A stretch of DNA of 64,000 nucleotides. It comes from Blastocladiella emersonii ATCC 22665 (Eukaryota > Blastocladiomycota > Blastocladiomycetes > Blastocladiales > Blastocladiaceae). A model generated the notes under the pieces. That model worked only from the letters and a program-made list of their open reading frames with translations. It had not been told where the DNA came from and did not search any database. Where the stretch lies: positions 1 to 64,000 of the forward strand of contig JANHCV010000015.1 in assembly GCA_025594325.1 (NCBI GenBank), read 5' to 3'. The position numbers and the translations under genes were made by a program. Numbering within the stretch: the first letter of the stretch is position 1; each line of letters starts with the position of its first letter. Of the stretch, positions 44,224 to 55,114 are shown one piece after another.

Positions 44224-45319
44224 GTAGGCGGCGGCGGCACCGAGGGTCGTTCGCGCTCGCGCCGGTCGCGACGGCGAGCTCTCCGGTCCACCTTTATCCA
44301 CGGTTATGGCATGTTTGCATCTAGTCTATGAATGAATCCATGTTGCTCTCCATCTGTTCCTTGTGTTGTCGAGAGAGAGCGAGAGTCAGGAGAGCGAGCC
44401 GAGTCGCTGGCCGAGTCGGTCAGTCGGTCGCTGCGCCACACCTTGAGCACGCTCGCCGACCGTCCTCTCTCCCCCGCATCGCCGACCTCGCACATGTACT
44501 GTAAGCCATGGATCAAATGCATCGATACTTGCGGCAACTAAGTCGAACCGCAAACACTTGCTGATTTTGGACCACCGGCAAGCGACGTCGCGTCGCTTCG
44601 TGTGCGTGAGGCCGCTGCTTCGCGTGCGGGAGAGCTCCTGCGGCTTCCACGCGGCCCGACCGTCAGTGCTTTGAGAGGTCCTCTCCATGTTCTCTTTGGG
44701 TGCTCAGTGTCGAGTTCAACTGTGCCCCGCAGTGGGCGCGCGCCGGGATGCGGCAGGGAAGCGTTCGCTCGCGAAGGCACACGGCTCAGCTCTGCTGCTA
44801 GACCTTCCCCTGCTGCAGCTCAGCCTGCCTTTCAAACCATTATCTTGCTGAGATTATCGTCAAGGGGTCGCTGTGACTTGCGCCGCGGCGACGCCGTTGA
44901 GAACGGATGCGGCCCGGTCCGTTCGCGGTCCGTTCGTGGCCCTCTCGCCTGCCCAATGCGGCCTGCTTCGCGCACGCATAGGTGTTTATCAAATCACTCA
45001 GCTCACATGGCTTGGCATCATCGAGAGCGACGTTGGTCTCGGTTCAGGTCTTGGCCGCGTTCCTCCGCTGTCGCCCTCGTGGAGGACGACGGCCTTATTC
45101 GGTCTTGTCCTTGATCGCCGGCCCGACCGCTTTGACACGTCACGCGCGTTTGAGTATCGCGAGGGAGGCGCGTCCACATCAATCGGATCCTGCCAGACAG
45201 CCTCAGTTGCAAGCTGCTCAAGGGCATCAAGTCCGCGTCAGTCAGGCTTCGTCGCGCTAAACCTCATCTCCTCTCGTGCTCCGTGGCAATGAAAACGCAA
45301 ATATGTTACAAAACGTTCG
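44224..45319. other. Left arm end and adjoining spacer
   Basis: The first 423 bp are inside the repeat arm (subtilisin 3' flank). From 44647 to the 3' end of family copy E is unique sequence in which I recognise no gene and no family remnant. Confidence 0.4.
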
Positions 45320-47313
45320 TCAGTTGCTCGCAGGCTTCTCCAGGACACCTTCGGGGAACACACGGGGAATAGCGCTTGCGTCACCTTGAACGTTGAGCAG
45401 AAGCGCGGCGAAACGGTCGGGGGCATGGTCCGCCGCAGCGCGAAGCAAATCCTCCATCACCACGGCCTCGAGTTTGGCTTGGCGTCTTGTCAAAGCCGCA
45501 TTACCAAGCACAGCGCGACAAAGAATCCCAAGGGGATCGGTGAGTTGCCCCATCAAGTCTTCATCGTCCTTGTTAACGATCGCGGGCGGGCACATGGAAA
45601 GAAAGCTGCGCCAAGCTGGGATTAGGTTCTTGTTGTGGAATAGCTTCTTGCTCCCGGAGGGCACTTCACCTCCCGCCCAGCAGCTTTCATATGACACAGC
45701 GACAAAGTAAGCTTCGTATATGGTTGTCCAGTCAAGGTGACTTGCGTCGTCAGAGATCAGGCGCACGAGTTTGGCGCTGCTGTCAGGATCCGTCAGGACT
45801 GGGATCAGAGTCGTTGCGAGCGCGCTGAACCACTCGTTGTAATATTCAACCTCATCTTCGAAAAGCAGCGCAAGGCGTTCCGCAATACGGATGCGAACGT
45901 CCGTTCCGCCAAGTTTGAGGGACTCGAGTTGAAGACCAAAGGCACAATCGGCGAATAGCCCAAGTTGCTGGACAATGAGGTCGACTGTTGTCGCGTGCCC
46001 GCACCGCTTCATGATGAGCGAAACGACGCTTGAAATTGTTTTCGATCCCACGAGCGCGCCAAACATGCGGCCAAGGAGCCCGTGCGGCTCGTCGTCGCCC
46101 TGTTCGCCAATGAGGAGTCGATTGACCACGGTTAAGCGAGCTGTTTTCAAGACTTGGGTCGCGACCGTGGCCAAGTACTCGAAGTCAGCAATCCAGGGCC
46201 AAGCTTGAGCAATCGCAAGCATAGGCTCGACGGAGCCTTTGCCAATCCAGCCAAGTAGCGGCATGCGGATCGCAATTTGCTGGAATTCGCTGGCCAAATC
46301 GACCAGGCGGTCACGATCGTACATTTCGAACACGTGAAGCAAATCGTCCAAGTCATGGACTGTTGGGCGGAGGTAAGCACTGAGAGCGACACATGGGGTT
46401 AGCCTCCGACGGTGCGACGTTCCGATGCGTCGCGTCCACCCGCGGTCCATGAGCCAGTCGAGCATGCGATATGCGCGCTCGAGTCCATAGGTGTCGATAC
46501 GCGCGAAAAAGGTCCAATAAACCCAAGGCATCTCGAGCACGGAAATGATGGTGTTAGGACGCGGGTGGTGCTCGAAAACGTACTTGAGAGTCTCGACATT
46601 CATGTGCGTAGCAGCAGATATCGCAATAAGGGTGAAAAAGTCCGCGCGAAGCACTTCGCCGGTGTTACCTTCCTGTTCTCGAAGCTGGTGCCGAAGCTCC
46701 CCGAGTTGTTCATGCGCGTCACTTGAAAAATCTGGGATCCACACGAGGAGCCGCTCCAGGGCTCCAAATGCCTCGAACGCGAGCAGCGGAAACGAGTGAG
46801 CGAGAACTTGGAGCGCATGGTCGAGGCTGCGAAAATCTTTGGTTGCCTCAAAATAGAGAGCAAGGGTCATAGCGTCCACGGCGCGGACTGCGGTGATAGC
46901 GGTACGACCATGATGAGGCGGAGCGACGATCGCGTCCAGAAGTGCACGCTGCTCCACAACAGTGTAGCGTCGAAAGGGCCGCATCAGTGCGTCAAAAAAG
47001 AGATGCCAAGCGGAGGACGCGGAAGATCACCGAAATTACCTTTGAACAAGAGTGAGGCGATCGTGCATTGGGCAATGGCAGAGCTGCGCCGGGGGGCGCG
47101 AATGTCTATGTAGCTGTTTGCGGGTGCAGCGTCGCGAAGCAGACATGCAAGCTGGTCGCCAACGCGATTGAACCACGTGAGCAAGAGCGACGGGCGGTCA
47201 ACGGCAGCGGCAGCAAAGGTTCGAGACGCGCTGACGACCCGAGACGAGGGCGCGCTGAGAGTAGCGACGAGCGCCACCGTGTCTTCCGGGAGAAGCGCAA
47301 AGTTGAAATCCAT
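45320..47313 (-). pseudogene. Array family copy E, one frameshift
   Basis: Full length and nearly intact. From ATG 47313 the frame reads MDFNFALLPEDTVALVATL and continues to LPRPPLGISF, then hits a stop at 46984. One base appears to be missing at or near a T6 run (46,996-47,001). The next frame continues unbroken for 554 codons to 45320. It holds the family motifs LALYFEATKDFRSLDHAL, THMNVETLKYVFEHHPRPNT, WLMDRGWTRR, SLKLGGTDVRIRIAERLA, AWRSFLSMCPPAIVN and LLRAAADHAPDRFAALL. With a single change it would be a normal member of about 664 aa, so it is either a very recent pseudogene, a homopolymer sequencing error, or uses frameshifting. It lies inside the palindrome spacer. Confidence 0.75.
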
Positions 47314-47367
47314 CGTCAGTTCATTCGATGCATTAAGTCGCTGTCGCGGTTGCTGGGAGACAGAACA
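47314..47367 (-). promoter_or_regulatory. Leader of copy E
   Basis: Read on the minus strand, GTTCTGTCTCCCAGCAACCG and then ATGCATCGAATGAA precede ATGGATTTC. This resembles the copy C leader (CTCTCTCCCGCAA, then ATGAATCGAATGAA) but the CGCTCTC core is weaker. Confidence 0.45.
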
Positions 47368-47724
47368 CGGTCAGCGGCGCGGCCGCCGTTTTCACCCCTG
47401 GGGCGAAGGCTCGACCCGTGGGAACTCGGCTCTGACAGATTTGACAGCTGCGAGGGTGCGTGGCGCAACGCGCTTCCGCATCACACGCACCATGGACGGA
47501 GCAGAGCGTTCAAAGACCAGATGCTGCCAAACGCTGGAAATAATAATATGTTGATCTGGAGGTAGACACGTACCAAACAGATATTTTCAAGTAAGCACAG
47601 GCGTGTGTGCTCCTCAGCAACTCAGCGGAGGCTTGTTCCCGCCTGATCACTCCCGCGGGCCGCGAGTGCGTTCAGCACGAGATAAACGATCATATATACT
47701 CGACAATCGCGAGAAAACTAGCAG
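47368..47724. other. Spacer between copies E and F
   Basis: About 360 bp between the E leader and the 3' end of F, both on the minus strand. No gene seen. Confidence 0.4.
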
Positions 47725-48808
47725 TCAGCTGTCGGTCGAGCTCTCGTCATCGCCATGGTTGAGAGACGAATCGTCCCCGCCCGACTCACTTTCACTGTTG
47801 CCTGGGAGCGGACCATCAACTCCAAGGTACTTGTCGAGTGCCCCATCGGGAAAGATGTAATAGAGATCCAGGTTCAAGGTATCGCCATAAACTTCGAAAA
47901 TCATGAACTCGGCGAGAAGCTCGGGCGCGTGGGCCGCTGCAGCGCGAAGGATGTCAGAGGTCAATGCCACCTCTCGCGCAGAGTCCGCGTCGTCACGATT
48001 GCGAGGCACGATCCCCGTGCGATTGATTGCAAAGAGTGCCGCGCTGAGAGGGCTGAAGCGAGTCGGTCGGATCAACGGCCTTGGGCGGACAAACGGCAAG
48101 AAACTCGCGCCAAGCAGGGATGACTCGGTTGTCGTGAAGCAGAAGGTAGTTCTGTCTCCGCGTTGTCCGCGCCCAAGGTTCGCGTGAGAACTCCACAGAC
48201 ACGACCGCGAGGAAGGCCGCGTAAATGATCTCCCAGTGAACGCGGCCCTCTTCGCCAGAGGGTATCAGAGTCGCATGGTGATCCTTGGCATCTCGATCCA
48301 TTAGCAAGGGGACCAGGCACGTAGCAAGCGCACCCAGTAGCTCTGCAGAAAAGTTGGGGCATTCGAGCAGCATTTCAAAGAGGCGGGCCGCGACGGTCAT
48401 GCGGGCTTCAGGACTGCCGATTCCCAAGAGCTCAAGATCAAGCCCGAATTTACTGTCGGCGATTTCCCCCAAGTGCTCTGCAACCAATTCAGCTGCAGCT
48501 GCCGGTCCACAACGATCACCCACAAGAGTGATGACGCTAGCGTAAAGGTCCGGTCGCTTCGAGTAATAATCACCAACCTCGCCTAGCATAAAGCCAAGGA
48601 ATCGAGTGAGCTCGTCGCCTTGCTTGCCGAGCAGTAGTCAGCCGAGGTCGGGCACAACATGGCCAGCGTTCATGAGCTGGCCGAAGGTCCATTGTTCGCG
48701 AGTAGAATCAACCAGCCATGACCATGCGTGAGCAATAGTAAGGACAGGGTCGACGAGGCCTTTCGCCGTCCGGTCGCATATGGCGTAGCATATACTGCTT
48801 TCCTGTGA
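47725..48808 (-). pseudogene. Array family copy F, cut at the inverted-repeat edge
   Basis: Only the C-terminal half remains. Family sequence begins at 48808, the first base outside the right arm, with KGLVDPVLTIAHAWSWLVDS, so the whole 5' half is missing. An in-frame TGA follows DLG (48,634-48,636), where copy C has a Cys codon in DLGCFF. The frame then continues LLLGKQGDELTRFLGFML, LLGIGSPEARMTVAARLF and IPAWREFLAVCPPKAVDPT. A further frameshift near 48,060 precedes the last part (LRAAAAHAPELLAEFM and an acidic Ser/Asp end). Truncation, nonsense codon and frameshift make it a clear pseudogene. Confidence 0.85.
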
Positions 48809-49231
48809 AAGCCGCAGGAGCTCTCCCGCACGCGAAGCAGCGGCCTCACGCACACGAAGCGACGCGACGTCGCTTGCCGGTGGTCCAAAATCAGCAAGTG
48901 TTTGCGGTTCGACTTAGTTGCCGCAAGTATCGATGCATTTGATCCATGGCTTACAGTACATGTGCGAGGTCGGCGATGCGGGGGAGAGAGGACGGTCGGC
49001 GAGCGTGCTCAAGGTGTGGCGCAGCGACCGACTGACCGACTCGGCCAGCGACTCGGCTCGCTCTCCTGACTCTCGCTCTCTCTCGACAACACAAGGAACA
49101 GATGGAGAGCAACATGGATTCATTCATAGACTAGATGCAAACATGCCATAACCGTGGATAAAGGTGGACCGGAGAGCTCGCCGTCGCGACCGGCGCGAGC
49201 GCGAACGACCCTCGGTGCCGCCGCCGCCTAC

Positions 49232-50854
49232 TTACTGCTTGAAGGGGAAGCCGCCGCCAAAGCCGGGGAAGCCCTGGCCGTCATCGCCAAAGCCGGGGAA
49301 GCCCTGGCCATCGTCGCCACCGAACCCAGGCGGGAACTGGCCGTCGTCGCCGCCGCCGGGGAAGCCGGGGAAGCCGGGCGGGAACTGGCCTTGACCGTCG
49401 TCACCACCGGGGAAGCCGGGGAAGCCGGGCGGGAACTGGCCCTGGCCGTCGTCGCCGTCGCTGCCGCCGAGATCGTCACCGGGGAAGCCGGGCTGGCCGG
49501 GGAACGGGAAACCGGGCGGGAAGCCGGGCGGGAGCTGGGGCTGCTGGGGCGGCTGCGTGGGCGGCTGGGTCGGAGGCTGGGTCGGAGGCTGCGTGGGCGG
49601 CTGGCGACCACCGTTACCGCCGCCGCCGCCGTTGTTGCCGCCGCCGAGCGCGGGGTCGATGAACAGGAACTTGTTGGGCGTGCCGCGCAGGTTGCCCTTG
49701 ACGACGTTGGGCGTGGCCTTACCGAGCAGCTCCTGCTGCGCCTGCTGCGCGCTCATGCCCTGCGACCGGAGCGCGGCCACGACGCCGGCCACGTGCGGCG
49801 TCGCCATGGACGTGCCCGACAGCACCTTGGACCCGCCGCTGGCCGCGTCGACCGACTGGATGTTGACGCCGGGGGCGATGATGTCGACGCACCGGCCGAC
49901 GTTCGAGAAATCGGCGATCACGTCGTTGCGCGGGTCCGACGCCGCCACGGTGATGGCGTCCGGGATGAAGGCCGGCGACACGCCGCACGCGTCCTGCGAC
50001 TCGTTGCCCGCTGCCACGATCACGTTGACGCCGAGCTGGACCAGCGACTGGATCGCGCGCTGCGTCGTCGTGTCGTCCTGCCCCGGCGCGCGCGGCCCGC
50101 CGAGCGACATGGACACGACCGACGGCTTGCGCGACTGCTGCACGTCGCGCGCGACCGCCTCGAGCGCCTGCAGGATGGCCACGTTGGACCCGCGGCCCGA
50201 GCGGTCAAACACCTTGAGCGCGATCAGGTTGGCCTTCTTGGCGACGCCGAACGTGCCGCCGCCGATGGTGCCCGCGCAGTGCGACCCGTGGCCCTGCAGG
50301 TCGTTGGCGCCCTCGCCCGTAAAGTCCTGCAGGAACTTGGCGCGGCCCTGGAAGTCCGGGTGCTGCGTGTTGATGCCCGTGTCGATCACGTAGACGTTGA
50401 CGCCCTCGCCCGCGTTGGCGGGGAACGTGAAGGCGCCGTCGAGCCCGTTCTTGGCGTCGATGCGGTCGAGGCCCGCCGGCGGGTTGCGCTGCGTCTCGAA
50501 GATCTTCCACTCGATCTCCTTCTCGACCTTTTTCACGGTCGACAGCGACGCGAGCTTGGCCTGCAGCTCGGGCGCGCCCGCGGGCATGGCGAGCGCGCGG
50601 TAGCCCGTGCCGACCTGGATCAGCTTGGCCTTGTCGGCGGCGTTGGCGAGCCCCTGCTTCTGGTAGAACTCGACGACGGCCTGCTGCGCGGCCTTGAGGT
50701 CCTTGTCGGTCTTGAGCTCGACGATCCACGAGCCCGAGCTGGCGGGAGCCGCGGTGACGGCCTGCGTGCCCAGCAGCACGAGCGCGAGCAGCGTCACGAG
50801 CGACGCCACGGTCCAGCGGCGCGGCTTGGTCGAGCGGGTTGAGCGACGCGACAT
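49232..50854 (-). CDS. Secreted subtilisin-like protease with collagen-like tail, right copy
   Basis: The mirror image of 42601..44223: the encoded 540-aa protein is identical, with signal peptide, I9 propeptide, Asp158/His189/Asn284/Ser349 and the Gly-Phe-Pro-rich tail. The upstream 667 bp are also inside the arm, so both copies should be expressed alike unless chromatin differs. Identity across coding, promoter and 3' flank means either very recent duplication or gene conversion between arms. Confidence 0.95.
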   Translation of the reverse strand: MSRRSTRSTKPRRWTVASLVTLLALVLLGTQAVTAAPASSGSWIVELKTDKDLKAAQQAVVEFYQKQGLANAADKAKLIQVGTGYRALAMPAGAPELQAKLASLSTVKKVEKEIEWKIFETQRNPPAGLDRIDAKNGLDGAFTFPANAGEGVNVYVIDTGINTQHPDFQGRAKFLQDFTGEGANDLQGHGSHCAGTIGGGTFGVAKKANLIALKVFDRSGRGSNVAILQALEAVARDVQQSRKPSVVSMSLGGPRAPGQDDTTTQRAIQSLVQLGVNVIVAAGNESQDACGVSPAFIPDAITVAASDPRNDVIADFSNVGRCVDIIAPGVNIQSVDAASGGSKVLSGTSMATPHVAGVVAALRSQGMSAQQAQQELLGKATPNVVKGNLRGTPNKFLFIDPALGGGNNGGGGGNGGRQPPTQPPTQPPTQPPTQPPQQPQLPPGFPPGFPFPGQPGFPGDDLGGSDGDDGQGQFPPGFPGFPGGDDGQGQFPPGFPGFPGGGDDGQFPPGFGGDDGQGFPGFGDDGQGFPGFGGGFPFKQ

Positions 50855-51521
50855 GTTGGTGGTTGTAGTTTTGGGGGAGATGGTGGTCCAGACGTCTAGT
50901 CGGAGGTGATGCGGGTGTAGAGCTGTCGAGCCGGCCGACAGGTGTACAGGCAACGTCTAGCGCCGTAGGGAGGGTGGGAGGTGATGGGTGCTGTGATCGA
51001 GTGAGGGTGAGCGCGGGGACCCGCCCGCTTTTGAGGGCTCCGTCGCTCGCCTAGTGCCCCTCTCCCCGCGCTCGCACACGCTCAACACGCGGACAGGTGT
51101 ACGACGCGGGCCGAAGTGCGAAAACCATGGCCGAGCTGTGAACGGCGGCGGCGCTGACTCTGACACGCGCGGCCGAGGAGCGCGACAAGGCACCCAGCCA
51201 CCGCCGGATTCATGACTCGCCGTCCCTGGACCGCTCACCCCGCACTGACGCGCGCACGCGGTCGCGAGGCGCCGCCCGTGTCGCCGCTATGGTTCGCTTG
51301 TGCACGGCCAGGGAGGTGCCGAGAATGCGGGTGGTCGTGCCGACGCGGCGTCATGGATCCCTGACGCGATGACGCGCGCCCCGTTCGCGAACGGAGCACG
51401 TTGTCTCTGCGACGATGGCCCGCACAGATGCAAGCAGGTCGGGACGCGCGCCGCTCATGGTCGTAGTCGCTGCGGTCGCGGGCCGAGGAGGCGTCTCAAG
51501 GCAGGCGTACTATATTCAGGG

Positions 51522-51767
51522 TCAGGCCTCGCGCGAGCCGCGAATGTCGCGGACCGTCTGCTTGAGCTCCTCGTCCGTGAAGCTGGCCGCGTACTTTTCC
51601 TACCAATGTGCGAGCGTGTGGGTGAGTCGGCGTTCAGGTCCAGGGCGAGCGATGGAGGCGGAGCGTACGAGCATACGCTGCTTGGCGCGGTCCTGGAGGT
51701 AGAAGCCGACGAGCCCGCCGCCGACAGCCATGCCAGTGACGAAGAGCACGCGAAGCGTTTGCCGCAT
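51522..51767 (-). CDS. 58-aa single-pass membrane protein, right copy
   Basis: Complement(join(51522..51599, 51669..51767)), the mirror of 41688..41933 with the same intron and identical product. Its upstream sequence beyond 51825 is unrelated to that of the left copy, so it may have lost or changed its promoter. Confidence 0.55.
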
Positions 51768-51825
51768 GTTAGAACGGTGTTGCGCAAGAGTGGTTGGTGG
51801 CGCAGCAGGCGGGACAGGAGTGCGG

Positions 51826-52797
51826 AGCGGCCGCGACCGACTCGCCTGCCAGGCCGTTGCCCAGGCCGGACTCATCGGAGTCGCTCGCGAGCGAGATCGG
51901 CGTCTCGGTAGTCGTGCGGGAGCCTCAAGTATCGCGAACCATCCTAGAAGGGAGCGGTGCCGTCGCGGCGAGGCCACGGTCATCGATCGCGGCCATCGTC
52001 GCGGACGAAGCGCGTCGCCGCCAACTGCACACCTGGGTCTCTGCCGTGTACTTTCCTGTGCAACACAAGGCGGTCTCTCCTGACGGGACTACACCGAGCA
52101 GACATGCGACGATGCCCCGTCCGCGAGAGCTGGCCGCCCGGATCGGTCGCCACCGTCGTTGAGTCCCGGCTCGGCCTGGCCTTCCACCCGTGGAGCCGCT
52201 CGCGTCACGGTGCCGCTCAGACCGGTGCCCACGGTGGCAGCGGCCCACCTGCTCGGCCAGCTCGCGTGAGATGTGGTAGCCGCGGCGCGCGACGCTGGGC
52301 AAGTCGCGATGCTGGGCACGGCATGAGCTCGAGTGTCGCCGCGCACGCGGAAGCCGAGCGAACAGTAACAAGCGCGGGGTTCCTGGCGTGGACGCGCCGG
52401 CGCGAAGGGAAGCGAAGCGCGTCGCCGGGGCGCGAGACACGGCGGAGACACGCTCGGAAGCGAGGCGACGCACAAACACGTGACACGGGAAAGCGTGAGA
52501 AGCGCGGGCGGCGGCGGGTGCGATGGGGGTGGCAGGCGGCGGAACCCGGGCGATCGTTCCTTCGCGGTCGCCCGACTCGACGTGCTTCGCTTCGCCGCGG
52601 CGCTGTGCTGGCAGCTGTGCTGGCCAGCCAGGGCACACGCGCCGCGCATCGGGGTCCGGCCCGCGGCCACAGAGGGACCGCGGTACAAATACCCTCGGGC
52701 CCCTCGCGCACCCTGCCCGCTCCCGCCGAACCACTCCCGATAGCTTTCACCGTCCCCTCGCTGGATACTCTCGCGGACCCGTCCCACCATCGCCACC
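51826..52797. promoter_or_regulatory. Upstream region of HSP90
   Basis: About 970 bp of unique sequence between the right arm and the HSP90 start. A TATA-like TACAAATA lies near 52,684. TTCCTTC near 52,557 could be part of a heat-shock element, but I cannot see a full set of inverted nGAAn units. No gene is supported; open frames on both strands are Arg/Ser-rich. Confidence 0.4.
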
Positions 52798-53996
52798 ATG
52801 TCGCAGCCCGAGACCTTTGCCTTCCAGGCCGAGCTGGCCCAGCTCATGGGCCTCATCATCAACAGTATGTGATCGACAACCACCCGCGAGCGCGCTCGGC
52901 TCGGCGGCAACGCGGCGACGGCGCGGACGTGCTCGATCGCGTCGCTGCCGTCGTCCGCGTCGCCCGACGTCGCCGTTCGCGCCCTGCACAACCTCCGTGT
53001 CCCGCCCGAGCTCGCGCGCTCACACGCCCTCCCCCCGCTCGCCCCTAGCCTTCTACTCGAACAAGGATGTCTTCCTGCGTGAGCTGGTCTCCAACGCGTC
53101 GGACGCGCTCGACAAGATCCGCTACGAGTCGCTGACGGACCCGTCCAAGCTCGACTCGGAGAAGGACCTGTTCATCCGCATCAAGGCCGACAAGGAGAAC
53201 AAGGTGCTCGAGATCCGCGACTCGGGCATCGGCATGACCAAGGCCGACCTCGTCAACAACCTCGGCACCATTGCCCGCTCGGGCACCAAGGCCTTCATGG
53301 AGCAGCTGACTTCGGGCGGCGGCGACATTTCGATGATCGGCCAGTTCGGTGTCGGTTTCTACGCTGCCTACCTCGTCGCCGAGACGGTCCAGGTCGTGAC
53401 CAAGCACAACGACGACGAGCAGTACCTGTGGGAGTCGGCCGCCGGCGGCACCTTCACCATCAAGCGCGACACCGAGGGCGAGCAGATCGGCCGCGGTACC
53501 GTGATCCGCCTCTTCATGAAGGAGGACCAGCTCGAGTACCTCGAGGAGGCCAAGATCAAGGAGATCATCAAGAAGCACTCCGAGTTCATCGGCTACCCGA
53601 TCCAGCTCGTCGTGACCAAGGAGGTGGAGAAGGAGGTCGAGGACGAGGAGGCGGCCGAGGACGATGCCGACAAGAAGGAGGACGAGGCCAAGATCGAGGA
53701 GATCGACGAGGACGAGGAGGCGGCCGACAAGGCCAAGAAGACCAAGAAGGTCAAGGAGACGACGACCGAGATCGAGGAGCTCAACAAGACCAAGCCCATC
53801 TGGACCCGCAACCCCGAGGACATCACCAACGAGGAGTACGCGGCCTTCTACAAGTCCATCTCCAACGACTGGGAGGACCACCTCGCCGTCAAGCACTTCT
53901 CGGTCGAGGGCCAGCTCGAGTTCCGCGCCATCCTCTTCATCCCGCGCCGCGCGCCCTTCGACATGTTCGAGCAGAAGAAGAAGCGCAACAACATCA

Positions 53997-54028
<32 letters not shown>

Positions 54029-55114
54029 AACTGCGAGGAGCTCATCCCCGAGTGGCTCAGCTTCGTCAAGGGCATCGTCGACTCGGAGGACCTGCCCCTC
54101 AACATCTCGCGCGAGACGCTGCAGCAGAACAAGATCCTCAAGGTGATCCGCAAGAACCTGGTCAAGAAGGTGATCGACATGTTCACGGAGATTGCCGAGG
54201 ACAAGGAGAACTTCAACAAGCTGTACGAGGCCTTCGCCAAGAACATCAAGCTCGGCGTGCACGAGGACTCGCAGAACCGCGCCAAGCTCGCCGAGTTCCT
54301 GCGCTACCACTCGACCAAGTCGGGCGAAGAGATGACGTCGCTCAAGGACTACGTGACCCGCATGCCCGAGTCGCAGAAGGACATCTACTACATCTCGGGC
54401 GAGTCCAAGGCCGCGGTCGAGAACGCGCCCTTCCTCGAGGCGCTCAAGAAGCGCGGCTACGAGGTGCTGTACCTCGTGGACCCCATCGACGAGTACGCCG
54501 TGCAGCAGCTTAAGGAGTACGACGGCAAGAAGCTCGTGTCGGTGACCAAGGAGGGCCTCGAGCTCGACGACACCGAGGAGGAGAAGAAGCTGCAGGAGGA
54601 GGAGAAGGCCGCCTTCGAGCCCCTGTGCAAGGAGATCAAGTCGATCCTCGGCGACAAGGTCGAGAAGGTGACCATCTCGCACCGCATCGTCGACTCGCCC
54701 TGCGTGCTCGTGACGGGCCAGTACGGCTGGTCGGCCAACATGGAGCGCATCATGCGCGCCCAGGCCCTGCGCGACTCGTCCATGTCGGCGTACATGGCGT
54801 CCAAGAAGACCATGGAGATCAACCCGCGCAACTCGATTGTCAAGTCGCTCAAGGCCAAGTTCGACGCGGACGCGTCGGACAAGACGGTCAAGGACCTGAC
54901 GCAGCTCCTGTTCGAGACGTCGCTGCTCGCCTCGGGCTTCTCGCTCGACGACCCCGCCATCTTCGCCAAGCGCATCCACCGCATGATCAAGCTCGGTCTC
55001 TCGATCGACGACGACGCGGCCGACGCCGACGTTGCCGCGCCCGTGGCCGAGGACGACCTGCCCCCTCTCGAGGAGGTCGACACGTCGGCCTCGCGCATGG
55101 AGGAGGTCGACTAA
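52798..55114 (+). CDS. HSP90: Cytosolic HSP90 chaperone
   Basis: Two exons, 52798..52864 and 53049..55114, 710 aa; the 184-nt intron (GTATGTG...CCCTAG) is the longest in the window. The product starts [20 protein letters not shown] and continues [20 protein letters not shown], which is the ATP-binding GHKL domain (also [15 protein letters not shown]). A charged Glu/Lys linker lies at about 215-265. The middle domain includes [17 protein letters not shown]. The C-terminal dimer domain ends in MEEVD, the TPR-cochaperone anchor that marks the cytosolic form. It folds kinases, receptors and other clients using ATP. Length and all landmarks match yeast Hsp82 and human HSP90. Confidence 0.98.

Larger units (their letters stand above)
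41630..44646 (+). repeat. Inverted repeat, left arm (3,017 bp)
   Basis: It pairs with 48809..51825 in reverse orientation: position x matches 93,455 minus x throughout. All conceptual translations inside the two arms agree. The only mismatch I found is 12 bp from the outer edge (C at 41641, complement of A at 51814). The match ends abruptly at 41630 and 44646. The arm contains the complete 58-aa gene and the complete subtilisin gene. Confidence 0.95.
48809..51825 (-). repeat. Inverted repeat, right arm (3,017 bp)
   Basis: Reverse complement of 41630..44646 with one mismatch seen (51814). Its inner edge coincides with the breakpoint of family copy F. Its outer edge lies 58 bp upstream of the second 58-aa gene. 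Beyond 51825 the sequence has no counterpart on the left. Arm length, identity and a spacer of 4,162 bp make this a large interrupted palindrome. Confidence 0.95.

Noticed and set aside
49154-50842. 562-codon open frame antisense to the right subtilisin (and its mirror on the left)
   Set aside because: Shadow of the subtilisin codons; the true gene has a signal peptide and a full catalytic triad.
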